A stretch of 64,000 nt of DNA from Aquila chrysaetos chrysaetos (Eukaryota; Chordata; Aves; Accipitriformes; Accipitridae). Position 1 is the stretch's first letter. The number at the start of each line of letters is the position of its first letter. This document shows, piece after piece, positions 49,455-62,000 of the stretch. A program made the position numbers and the translations under genes. Below the pieces are notes generated by a model, which saw only the letters and a list, made by a program, of their open reading frames with translations, made no database searches and was not told the origin of the DNA. The DNA lies in assembly GCF_900496995.4 (NCBI RefSeq), contig NC_044007.1:73260742-73324741 (forward strand), in the 5' to 3' direction.

Positions 49455-52400
49455 ATGTTTTTACAACAATGTTTTATTCTATTAAATATGAAAGAGCATA
49501 CATACAGGTGTTATTCTGAGGACATAAATTACACAAGGATTACACGTTCTGTCAGAAAAGCACAATAATGAAACATCTTTACATTTCAAACTTTTCTTGT
49601 TAGCTTTTAACAAATGAGTCTATTTCTGTTGCAAACAAGTAACGAGTGCTATTGAACTTTTGCAAATTCCCACAAAAACATCATGCTTAGTAGGATACTT
49701 TAAATATTGTAAAGATGAAATCAGAATTAGATTTCTAAATAACAAGATGGAAGAGATTTACTACTTAATCAAGATAAATGACACACTGAAATAGGAGCTG
49801 AGACAAAATTGGTAATTCATTAAAAAAAAAAAATTCCACTTCAGACACTACATTTGAGTCTGCTTTCCTTACTTGCAGGAATAGTCACTGTGATTATATG
49901 CATGAGTAATGAGCAGAACTGGCCCTAAATATTTATAAATGTAACCGTCAAATTTTAGACGTGCTGGTTTTCTAGTTCATTAATTTTTCCACTTAAAAAA
50001 CCCCCCACCTATTAATCTATTTGCTTACGTTTCAAAAGGTTGAAAGCCAGCTCTTCTGTAGAGGGCCAACCAAGCCTATGTATGATTTCCATGTCTTCCA
50101 TGGTCATCTGCACATACTGCATCCTAGGTACATATTTTGGGTCATCACCGAAGTTACCAGACTGAGTTCCCACTGACTTGTGAGAGCAGTATTAGTCTAT
50201 GGAAGTCCTAACACATCATCTTTTTAAACTTCAGGGAAACAGGAATGTAATTTTATCATAATGAAAGCTCTCAGGTCAACATTCAGAAGACTACTCAGAT
50301 AAAATACATAATAAGCATGTAGTTTGGGTTGTGTTGCTAGGGATTAACTGAGGTGTTTGTTTTAATATATTAATACAAACATTAACAGTGAAACAGACAA
50401 GCTAATGTTACTGCAGGCTGTAGTTTAATTTTCAAAAGGAGTAATGAAACAGAATTTCTAAGAATGGTAATTTTTGTAACTAAGGGCTTCACATTTATTT
50501 TTAAAACCACAGAAGTGTGGTAATATTCCTGATATCTTTCAAAACATTATGCAGAAACACAGCTTGAGCCTGCAAACAGTAGAATATACAAGCAGTCCCA
50601 GTGACCTCCAAGGTAAGCATTCTCATGCGGCAAAGAGCTGCAGGAATCTCGTTGCTTTTTTTGGAGAATGCTCAATAAAAGTGCAATATAGTGAAGCAAA
50701 TAATCTAATTATCATGCTTTCGTTATTAGATGAAAAATGTTCAGATATTTTATAATTGTGCCTTCTGTAGGGTCGGTGTTCTGGTTTGAGTAGATTCAGA
50801 CCACGCTAGAAGAGACGGGCAGGGTACACCCACCCACACATTCTCCTTCCCAGGGTGGTAACACCCCAAAGCAGTTCTATTGTATAATCCCATCTACAGC
50901 TAAAACATTGTGCTGCCCAGTTTCACACCGCTATTTCTGTTTTGACAAAAGTTGACATTTGTTTTGCTTTTCATTTCCACCCAGGCGTGTTCTCCCTTTC
51001 AGCTCCTAGGCACCCTTCCTTTCCCTACCCAGTCTCTTTTCTTCCTGAGATGTCCGAAGTACGTACGTTAAGCTTTGGAACCTGAGAATTTGGAGGTATT
51101 TTTTGATACTACAGGGCTGCATTTGTATCGTACCATGTTATCTCCTGCTATACTATTACAGTTACAATATAAATCTTCTAACTAGTTGATATCTGATGCC
51201 TTTCCCATATAAATAACAAACAACGTACCGTTCAGCCACTAATATATGACACTTGCTATAAGAGTGACCTTTACCTTCCACAAGTCCTCTTTTCCAAACA
51301 AATGTTGAGGGATCATTTCCAAAACCCCAGCTATGAAATATTCCTTGAAGTAAACAATTTCACAGTAAAATAAAGAAAAATATATCCAGAAAATAGCACT
51401 TTCTCAAAATTAAAACCTATATACATCAGGAAGTTGAGATTTTTTCCTCCTTCTTTTATCAGTTCTACGTTATCTGTAGATAAGCAACAATATCACTAAG
51501 AGTTATGAATAGGAAAAACAAGCCTAGTGAAGTAAAAGTGTCATGTCTTTTTTAACACTCTTGAGAGGTCAAGGAAATTCAGCATTCAACTTTATTATTA
51601 TAACTATTTTTAATTAAGGTAGCAAAAGTCTGTTTAAGTTTAATTCCCTGTGGTTTTGAGTATCCAAGACTTAGATCCTTCAATGCACCCTGAACAAGCC
51701 ATGCCACTGCACTTATTACCACCTCTGGGTACAAATTAAGTTTTCCATGGATGGGATTCAACCGTGAACTCACTATTTATCCCTCTTGTTTTATGATTTG
51801 TTTTATAATTCTTAATAGAGTAAGCTTTTCTAACATTTAACACAAATTTGGTGCTATTCTTTAGCAAGACTGAGCTTTAACTGCAACTGTAATGCACATA
51901 CATGTATATAGGAATTTATGCGCTGAGTTTAATGCACTAGAACAGAAATATTCAAAACATTAAAACTGTACCTGAACATTCATTTTCTTATCAAGAATCT
52001 ACACCGAAAAGATGCCAATAAGTGTTATTTAATTTTGCATATTAAACTAAAGAAACACTCCTCTGTATTTATTATAGTTAGCTCCTTTTTCCTATGGAGT
52101 GGAAAACTGCCACTCGAAACTTACAAATCTTTGGACAGCTAGCGCGCTCTGATGAACTAGTTTCAGCATTCCTATCTGTCAGATTTTTTGATGAAATTAG
52201 TATTCTACATTGCATGCTACCAAATGCTATGTCAACAGCTTGTATTTTTATCTTTTGGGGTTTCTTCCCGACTTAACTGAGGTCTAATTCATGGCAACCT
52301 CCATGAGAAAAGATAATTGGACTGAGGTGCTTACAACCAAGTGTATCTATTTTAAAGAGAAAGATTATTCTCCATTCACATCCAACAAGTATTCTAGTGA

Positions 52401-53998
52401 TTAGGCCTGTAGAAGTCAATAACAAGTGACAGATCACTATCTTCAACAGTTTCACTCCAGGACTATTTTGAGTTGTGGTTTTTGAAAAGGAAGAATAGAT
52501 TTTTCTAAGAAAATTTGCTTTCATGTGAGAAGGAGAATTAAACTTGTAAACTGGGAACTTAACTGATGGAAAACAATGCCTGACAAGTGCAAACCCATGA
52601 GCAAAATGCAATCATTAAATATTCCGATGATCTATCCAACTCAAACACTTGCAGCTCAGGTTTTTAAGGTCATCTAAATGCCAAGGGCACAGGTAGGCAT
52701 TTTTTATATACCTCTTTCAACAATTACGTGCCTAATTCCAATTGACTGAAAAGCCTCAACTTTCTGGCAATTTGCTAGATGCCTGTCTGTATCTTTTAAG
52801 TTTTTAAGTGAACTTAAAAGCTGGCGCATAGTATGGTAACGAGGACTTTTCACAAATTCAGCTACCTGTAGGCAAGTACCACATTTGTGCCATGCAAAGG
52901 ACTTTTTTAAAAAACGACAGTCGGCAATAATTTTCCACTGTTTGACTCATACACGGGCCTGAACTGTCTCCTCCTGTTCTGTGAGAAAAGACAATCAAGA
53001 TCTAGAAATGTTTGCTGGAGCGGGTGGAGGTGCAGGGCTGGAAGCCCATGCTGGCCTCCAGGGTTTCTCAGTGGAAGAGGATGTACAGCATGGCTATATC
53101 ATCGTGGTGCTGCGTGCATGGATGGTACATAGCATTGTCGAACTTTAATAATGGGCATTTAACAATTGGGACAGTTTAGAGAATGACCTTTCAATTTAAT
53201 TAAAGCTGTAAAATGGCTTCACATTTCTGGGATTAACCTTTTTAGATGGAGACGGATGTTCCAGAAAGGGATTAGAGTACAAATGAATGGTCCCTCAATT
53301 TAGAAACTAAGCAGCTGTAAAAAGAAGGTTACAATTTTGAAACATAATTAAATGGGTCGATTGTATAGTTTCTTACACTGACTTTTAAGTGATACTAAAA
53401 TATTGTAATATTTTGAGTCATTTAAAGATCTGCTCAGTGTAACATGATTTATGTTTTCCAATACAAAATTGGTGACTAACATTTACTTCAAAAAAACCTA
53501 CCTGACTTGTTTTGGGAGTGGGTAATTTAAATGTAATGGACAGTAAGATCACTTTTAACTTTGCATTAAATTGCATCAACCTTCTTGCAAACATAAGCTT
53601 GTGATTTCCGCATTTCACTCCCTCACTAGCAACTGAAATGTCTCGAGTTAGAAGTATGTGTTGATTATATGTTGATCTACGTTAAATATAGGGTACGTAA
53701 GAAAAACCTTAGCATGTTTTTTTGAGGGCACCCAACTAAAATCTTTACAAAAGATAAGATAATTATCCATTCTTCAATGTAATAGACACAGATGTCACTT
53801 TTATAAATGTACCCTTATGTTCACTCGCCAATAAAATAGTAAACAAATCAACTTTTAAACCATTTTTTATAAATTATTAGAGTTTTTTTACTGACACTCT
53901 CCAACAATATACAAAAATAATACTACAAGTGTACCAATCATTCTGACCTACCCCTCATTTCACAGAAAAGTAGAGGTTATGGAAGGATGTTCTTGTAA
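49455..53998 (-). other. RPRD1A: Probable 3' UTR of RPRD1A
   Basis: The 4.5 kb below the stop codon on the minus strand has no credible coding frame and is AT-rich. The last strong signal is AATAAA on the minus strand at 49473-49478 (read as TTTATT on +), followed on the minus strand by TTGTTGTAAAAAC and a T/G-rich stretch. Earlier minus-strand signals exist, for example near 51,591 and 50,500, so shorter forms are possible. The far end is an inference from signal quality and from the known long 3' UTR of the mammalian gene. Confidence 0.45.
49473..49478 (-). terminator. RPRD1A: Candidate distal poly(A) signal of RPRD1A
   Basis: AATAAA on the minus strand with a plausible cleavage region about 15-25 bases further on and a downstream T/G-rich element. 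It is chosen as the most distal good signal before the intergenic spacer. Without transcript data, the alternatives inside 49.5-54 kb cannot be ranked firmly. Confidence 0.4.
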
Positions 53999-54148
53999 TC
54001 AATCATCGCTGTAGATGTCTCCTGCAAACGGTAAGTGTACGTGGCTGCCCGTGACATTGGGAAGTCGAGAGAGATCAGGCAGGTTCTGGATGCGTGACCT
54101 GAGTTCTTTCCGTACTTGGGACACTCTGGCTAGCTTGCGTTTGTACTC
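53999..54148 (-). CDS. RPRD1A: RPRD1A, last coding exon (partial gene)
   Basis: Read on the minus strand, the exon starts at 54148 after acceptor TGCATTACAG and encodes 49 residues before TGA (complement of 53999-54001). It begins EYKRKLARVSQVRKELRSRI, continues with LPDLSRLPNVTGSH and ends LPFAGDIYSDD. This is the C-terminus of RPRD1A (human ends GDIYSED); the paralogue RPRD1B ends differently. The exon holds the end of the coiled-coil dimerisation region and the short conserved tail. Family knowledge: RPRD1A (p15RS) is a nuclear protein whose N-terminal CID binds the phosphorylated RNA polymerase II CTD, promoting Ser5 dephosphorylation with RPAP2. The CID exons are not in the window and would lie to the right. 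The gene converges on C18orf21. Confidence 0.93.
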   Translation of the reverse strand, partial: EYKRKLARVSQVRKELRSRIQNLPDLSRLPNVTGSHVHLPFAGDIYSDD

Positions 54149-57100
54149 CTGTAATGCAGAAGAATTCAACATGAGACTCTTTCGCTAATACCATCTCTAC
54201 TACTTACTGCACTTGACGTTTTCCAAATAAAGTATTCCATCTGCAAGTTAGATGACTAAACATCCCTTAACAGATGAGAACCCAGAGAACTGGGTGTTTT
54301 GGAGGGAGAGATATCAGGTCTAGCATTTTCTCAGCATAAGACTTTGGAAGCATAGCCGTGGGATTATTTTGCTTTGAATCGTTAAGTACATAAATGCTAA
54401 ACAAGGAAGACAATCCCAGTTAACACAACTACACACGTTTCTCCATGCAACTAGTAGAATTGGATTATTCTTAGAAACTGTATTAAGGATAATTGACACA
54501 CATACACTACTGTCACTCAGAGTACGACAGGATAAACTTGCTGATGTCAAAGAAGTTACTTTCAGCTCATACTGATGAAAGAATAAAAACCAACCACATA
54601 CCACCTAACCAGGCCTGGTGATCAGCCCCACCAAGCCGACCAATCATACAAGTATTTTGTATTAACTTTTATAATAAAAACCATATTGCATCAGTACATT
54701 TATGGATCGAACTCTGAGTTTTCAGAAACTTTTAGAACTGGGGACTTAGGATTTCACATTGTGTTGGAATACAGGTCAAACCACTCATAATTCATGTATT
54801 TAATGATTATGAAGAACTTTTCACATGAAACAACATTATACAAGATGAAGTATTTAACACTGTAAACCAGTGCACTATAATATAGTTACTGTTCACCTAT
54901 TAAGAATACGAGACATAATGGAGAAGAATACCAGCTTGTATAAAATGAAAACAGTTATTCCCAAATGTAGGAAGATCAGGGTACAGTTTACAGGAATATT
55001 TACATTTCAAAAACTTGGAAACACATTTCTTTGGAGAGCAGAAGAGACTAAGCATTAGTAGGCAAAGTGGAGCTTCATGAAAATATACTGTAATTCCCGA
55101 CACAACAAATTCAGATGCTTTCTAGTGCAGCTGCAGGTTTTGCTGCAGCCTGGGAATGACTGGAAATAACAAGAAATAGTTAACGTACAACTTGGATAAT
55201 CAGCCCATGGATAACCAAGATCTCATGATTATAACCACTTCTAAATAATAGTGCGGGAAAAAATCTACATCATCCTGTAAAAGTGCCAAATACAAACACT
55301 TGAAAGTTCTAGCGAGTATAAAAACACTGTGCAAATGTCTATAAAAGATAATAATGCTATTCACAAGGTCTAAACATAATTTCAAACATTTTTCTATACT
55401 GTTAATAGCTGGAGTAAAAAGGGAGGCCAACGAAAAGACCTTTTGGTAGTAGAACCCAATACAGTAGTGCAAATATTAAATACCTGGGGCACGATCAGGA
55501 TTATTGGACAAGGTCCAACACACATAAAACCAAAGTTTGCGACTATTAGCAGCAGTGTGGCCTTCTTACCAAGGGCAGTAAGAGAACCACAACAAATCTT
55601 AAATTCTTAATGAGACGGTAATGCATAGCTAAAAAAAAAAAAAAATTAAATCTTTACATAGAAAGAGAGAAAAAAATGTCCCTGAATTAGGATCATCAAT
55701 TCCTTGATAACATTTATATTTTAAAATTAAATATTACATACAGTTCAGAGTCTTATGAGATACTAAACACACCGAAAATACTACAGATGCCTAGTCAGCA
55801 GAACTGTAAACACTTGGTGACAGTACACAGGGCAAAGCAGCGTTCCTTTTATGATACAGACGACCGAAAAAGTCTTAAAATCGCAAGTCAGTGAGCTGAT
55901 CCTGTGCAAGAGTCATAGTCCTTTGCCAGCATGTAAAAAGCCAGTAACAGAATACTTCTTGCCTTTTCACTACCTATTTTAGTCCATATTGCAGAGATAC
56001 ACTACTGACTATTATTTTAGGGAATAGATTTTAATGTCAGAGGAAGAGATAGGTTTCATTGTTTAGTAAAACAAACAATTTGGCAATATACAGAACACTA
56101 GGTAACCAGAATCACTATTTTCAGAAGCGGAGATCAAGCTGGAGATCAAGCATTGGGCAACAAGGGCTTTGAGCAAACTTGATGCTAGGAGACCTGGCCT
56201 CCGTTGTGAAAGATGTACTGCTGTACTGAAGAGGATGATTAGAACTGTAAGCAGAATCAAAACACCCAAAAGGCCCAAGATTAGTAAAAGAAATTAACTA
56301 TAAAATAATTCCAGCAGTTAATTCTTGTAAATCATGTTTGAATCAGCTGAATCCTGATAGTTCATTCTCTGTCAACGAAGAATGTGAAGCAGCAAATCAG
56401 TATCCCTTCATAAGCTCAAAGTGAGAAGCTAGGCAAATACGCACAGATCACACTTAGCAGCTATATTCTCACAAGACTTTACTCCAAAACCTGAAATGTG
56501 CCTTAAATTAGACTGTCAGTTGCTTGACTGCATTAAAATTCCCTTCAGCTGATAATAAATCATTTCCATAGTAACATCACATTTCTGACATCCAGCATTT
56601 TCCATACGCGTTTTGCCTGGGACTTGTTGCCTAGTGAATATCAGCTTGATCAATATTACTGACAGTAGGTCCCTTTTTCTCGCTAAGAAAAGTGTTCTCA
56701 TAAATTCAGTTTCCCATATAATAATCTTCCTCTTGCCAATACCTTTAGCGTAATGCACGCTCTCAGGGAGTCAAAACTTGTTCCTTGTGCCTTCTCAGAA
56801 AGTAGAGACCTCTGAGAAAGTTTGCTCAAGGTTTTTATTACAAAACTAAATAAAAAATTACATAAGATTTTATAACTCATTATATTATTGATGCAGTATA
56901 AGCTACAGAATGCAATTTTAATACAATTTTGGTAATCCAAAGCATATGTGAGATCTGCGACTACAGGTTAGATGTCCATGACAATCCTCCCTCACAAGTA
57001 GAAATATTATTCACCTTATCCAGAGCAGCTCGTTTTCCATGACACTCCCAAAACCATGCTAGAAATCACTGGAAATGTCCCATTTTCATGACTGGTGAGC

Positions 57101-58499
57101 AAGTTCAAAAGAGGGTTGTTTTTCAAGTACAGGAGTTTTAGCAGTTTTGAGGTACTTTCAAATGGGCTGCTTTTCACAGCTTGATTCTATTTAAAATCAC
57201 TAGTCACTTCTGAAAGGGTTTGCTTATGTATTTTTAAGGCTGCTAATATAGTCCTGGCATTACCCAAGTAGTCCTGGACTGTTGGAATACAAGTATCAAG
57301 TACTCATTATCAACAATACTCGTTATATGTACAGCTTTTATTATTTTATCATAAAAGCATGCACATGTACCTACAACCTTTTTCCTCAACGTATACGTTG
57401 AGAGTGTGACTTAATTAAAGCAGAGGAGCGGGAATGGGGTATCTTGGCGTTACTTCTGATATTGTTGCTCCATTAGAAATGCTGTATACTGTACAAGCGA
57501 GTATCAATTTACCCATATTGTTGACACTTCTAACTGCAGAAATCCTCACGGAGAATTTCAATTTCATTTTCATTATGTTGATTTTAAGATATAATTCAAA
57601 TTACCCCTGTGTAAATGAGGCAAGATTCAAGCTATTTACTTCAAACAGTCAAGGCCAGGCAGAAGTACAATGTCTTCTTTTGCTACAGTGAGCATAATTC
57701 ACATTGCTTGCTACCTATGGAGAACTTTACTCTTGGGCTATATGAGCAACCTGATGTACAGAATTAAGTCTCTTCAATTTCTTCAGCAGTCTAAGATAAC
57801 ACTACTTTCAAGCAATAATTTTTTGTACTTCCAGTCATAAAAGTAGGTTTATGAGATAATTAGAAGAACTTATTTTGCTCATTAGAATCCCACTGATTAC
57901 CACAGTTTCCATTACTTGACAGTGTAGAATATGGATATTTTGTGAAAGCAATGCTAACAACATATGGATTCCACAGCCAGATTAATAGTAATTCTCTATC
58001 AAATAAGTACCAGGCAAAAAAGCCAAATAATTTTTGATTAGACACTACAATCATCATGAATAATAAAAATGTGGGCAGGCCAAACAGACTCTTTACTGCA
58101 TAGAATACTTTCCCTTCCAACTCAAATAGGCTGAAATAGATCTAAATATAAAGTTTCTGCAATTACTGCAGAAAGATGCTACAGCCAAAACAACTTGGAA
58201 CTTCATGGATATGCTTTCCTTTTACAACATTAATATGATTTAAACCCTCAAGTGATCACTAAGGCTATGGCATGCATCAAAATACTGCGTGGCAGAAAAT
58301 GTATAGCAAAGTGAAAGAAACAAAGTCTGATTCCAAAGCAAGAATAAAAGGTTTGCAGAAAACACAAATATTTAATCTGCACCCTTACTGGCTACAGAAA
58401 GAAAGGTAAGGTGGAAATCAATACTCTCAATACAGAAAAACAAAACCCAAAAGGCTTAAAGGCTTTTAAGGTGTTGAGGGCATGTGTAACCTTCAGCAT

Positions 58500-58600
58500 C
58501 CGTGGCCTGTATATATATGGTATTTAAAACTGAGGTATCTGACTTTCTAGGTCCGTTCCAACCTTCCGATTTCAGGTGCAGATGTCAGAGCTGTGTCACA
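58500..58600 (+). mobile_element. CR1 3'-end remnant
   Basis: CTTTCTAGGTCCGTTCCAAC, followed by CTTCCGATTTCAGG, resembles the sense-strand CR1 tail (gaggtcccttccaacc...). The fragment is short and diverged, and the left border is guessed. Confidence 0.5.
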
Positions 58601-59018
58601 GAGCAAAGGCTTCTCGTGCACTGTGTCCAACAGCACAGAAACCACTAGAAATCGTCAAAGGCTCAGATGAAGGCAAATGGCATGTGATACCCTGATATCT
58701 AGGTTTTGAAGTTCAGAAACACAGTATGTGTGTGTGCGACTCCACCTTGTTAAAATCTAATGCCTCACCCAGTCTGGGTATTTTTCTGCAAGCAAGACTG
58801 ACAACCAGGCTTGAAGGAGTCAGATAAGCCTCACTATGACTCTGGAAAACAGATCAGCAGGGTTAAATTTTGTGCTGCCTTTAAAAATTTGGCATGGCTT
58901 GCGTTCGTCACCAGTATGATTAAAGGCTCAACCTATTTAACAGTGATAAGGATGAACAAAACCCTGAAATAACTTTCATTTAAGACCCTGAACAGAGTCT
59001 GAACACATCTATATGCTT

Positions 59019-59033
59019 CACACACACACACAC
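59019..59033. repeat. Short (CA)n microsatellite
   Basis: Seven and a half perfect CA units, interrupted by CGG. Confidence 0.8.
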
Positions 59034-62000
59034 GGTTGAAAAATCAAGGACAGTTATGACAAGCTTAGGAAAGGACTGACTTGGCTAATCTTCCATTACA
59101 CATTTTGCCTGTTTACTAGAAAACAGATTTTTGGAAGAAAGCTTCAACTTTCAAGTATGCTATCATCTATCAGTTTTCCATTAGGTCTTACCACATTTAG
59201 AGCAAAATAAATAGCACTGAAACAATGAGCACCTACCTAGTAACTGCTTTGTTTATTTCTTATTGTTCTATCCATTGCCCCATGCATTACTTACTGTACG
59301 CGTAAGTTTGTACGCAGATTTACTAATACTTTCATAGGTTTTCTAATACCATGTTTCACCATTACAAAACACAATTTATTCTTCAGAAAACTTCTTTGAG
59401 CTGAGAAATCAAAATGAAATGCATCCTCCGAGTATCCCATTTTTCTTAGTACTTAAAATTACCAAGAACTTAATTTAGAAAATTTATGTTGAAGCATTAA
59501 GTTAAAATACTAGACTCCTCAGCTTGTCTGCAAATGAAGCAACAGGAAGCCAGGAACTCAGAAGTTTGAAACCCACAAACTAAATTAGTGACCATCTGGG
59601 GAAAGTTTGATTAAGTGACTTTGTCTACCATTAACTGTTATGCTGTGGTAAGGACAGGAATACACTGCAGATCTCCAAATCATAAATTCCTGAGTGCAGC
59701 AGTAATAAACAGGAATAAAGGATTTTACCAGGATATTTCCCATCTGAAGAAATGTGAAGTCCTTCACAGTGGTCACAAACTACTCTTCCCTTTCCTTAAA
59801 ATTTCTTTGTCCCGCTCCTTCCAGCCTAAAGCTGGGTCTCAAATCTTGTTCACCCCAGACTTGACTCCTGGACTCCATCTCCGTTCCTTGAACACTGTTC
59901 CTAGAACCAACCTCTTTGTCCAGCAAGGCTGTTCAATGCCTCTCAGCCTCCTGTCATGCCTGTATTCACATGCTATACACACACTCACAACTGGTTTTTG
60001 TCTAACTGTTCCCATTTCCTTCCTTTCTGGCTCCATATCTGAATTCCTCTCACTCCAATCCTGGTCTGCACTTATCATTTTGTCTATAGTTTCGGCTGCA
60101 TCTGGTTCTAGTACAAGCTATTTCTCCCCACTCCTATACTCAGCCTGTCCCTGTTCTCTGCCTATGTAATATCTCCATCAGATCTCTCTATCACCTCATA
60201 CCAGTTTTTGCTTCCATTCTCTTAGTCCAAAGGAATTCCAGTTCCTCCCATTTCAGTCCTACACGACGTTATTCTTTTCTGGCTGGTCACTCCCTTCCTT
60301 CTCAGCCAGCAGATCTCCTATTCCGTTCTTTACTCTAATGTCTAGTCCTGGATCCCTTCCTAATCTCTGCAGCCTCTGGTGCCAAGTTCCATGGGAACTT
60401 GTCCAAGTTTTGCATTCAAACCCATCAGCTTCCACCTCCCGATTACTTAGACTCATGGAAGGCACGGACAACCCACCCATGGAAGAATTTCTCTGCTCTC
60501 GTGTCAGGTGCCTGGCCCATAGTCAGCCTAGAGAACAACTGTATACAGTTGCCATTGCAGAAGAAATCTTCTTTAGCTCAAGCTGGAAAACTCTCTGGTG
60601 GAGAAGCTCTTCATGGAAGTTAGTAATGTTTTAAGAAACCTCTGATGAGCCTAATAAAAGTAAGACTTTTCCAAAGGCTTGTAATTTCATTAAATTCAGG
60701 TTGATTTTCATTAGTATATCAAAATGCATGTCCCTGACAGAAAGAAGGATTTCCCCATTCCATAATACTTCCAGAAAGAACATGAATTATGTCATCTCAA
60801 AGAAAAGGTCATCTTTTAACATTATTTTATTACAAACTTGTCCATAGCTTTATTCTTTAAGATTGTGTTGGCAAAAAGTTGGTCAATGTTTGGGAAAGTT
60901 AAAGAAAACAGGGACTTAGAAGCTTAATTACCAGGAGTATTACTAGGCTTACTTAGTTTATATTTACCTCCATTCAATCATAAAGGTTCCACAGTGATGA
61001 ATATTAATTTATAAAATAAATTACTATTTAAAGACATTGATTTAATTAGAGAATCTCTATGGCACAATGATTTAATTTAAAGCATTTCAGGATGGCAGAT
61101 ATGAGCAGCAGCAGCTTGAATGAAAGATGCCTGCTTGAGGTTAAATTTGGTCTCCTTGTGTTTTATTATCTGATACAGCATTTTTATCTGGTTGAAAATT
61201 TAGCCATTATAATAAACTCAAAGCTACACACTTCCGAGAGATGTTTAAATTACACTGAATTCTTAATTTTCAAATCTTGGCTGACAGAATGAAGTTCTGG
61301 AGAACTTCTGATGACAAACAATCAGGCACTTCAGAACAATTCTGAGCAATTCAAGTTGATACTCTATACGGACACACAAGGGATAAAGCAGAACAGTTTT
61401 GAAAATAATAAAAAAAATTAAATGGCTGCAGGCTTAGTGATAGCTTCTTAAAGTTTCACCTATTCACAAATGATATGAAGGAAATCCAAATTAAATGATA
61501 TCAGGGTTCAATTTTGAAGGAATCTATGAATGAAAAATTTTGATGGTCTATAGAAAAAAACCACACCTTTGGCAATGCATTTAAGAGGAGTTGTGTAAGG
61601 TCTTCAGGCTCAAGTATTTACTGTACCTAACGGCTGAACGGTAAAAACTGCGTACATCAGACTCACATTCCTCCTTTCACGCAACCCTCACCTGCAGGTC
61701 ATTACAACAGTCTCAGTTCCAACTTCAGATTCCACACGTGCAATTCATCTTTCTGAAGCTAATGCTGTGGGTGTCGAACCACAAAAATGTGGACTTTGAT
61801 ATTCATTATGTAACAAGGACATCTGAAAGTATGAAAATTCTGTAAAGCCAAGACTACATGTAACTATTTTGAAGATGAAAAGTGAATCTGAGAATGAAAG
61901 TAACACTGCAGGTCACTAGGTAGGGGATTTATCTATAGCTAGCCAAGAGACAACTGTTTCAGATCCTTTTCTTTTGTCAAAGACAGATCTACATAAAGTA

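Noticed and set aside
59615-60169. 184-codon plus-strand frame
   Set aside because: Explained by the pyrimidine-rich composition; Ser/Leu/Pro-rich with no domain and antisense to an RPRD1A intron.
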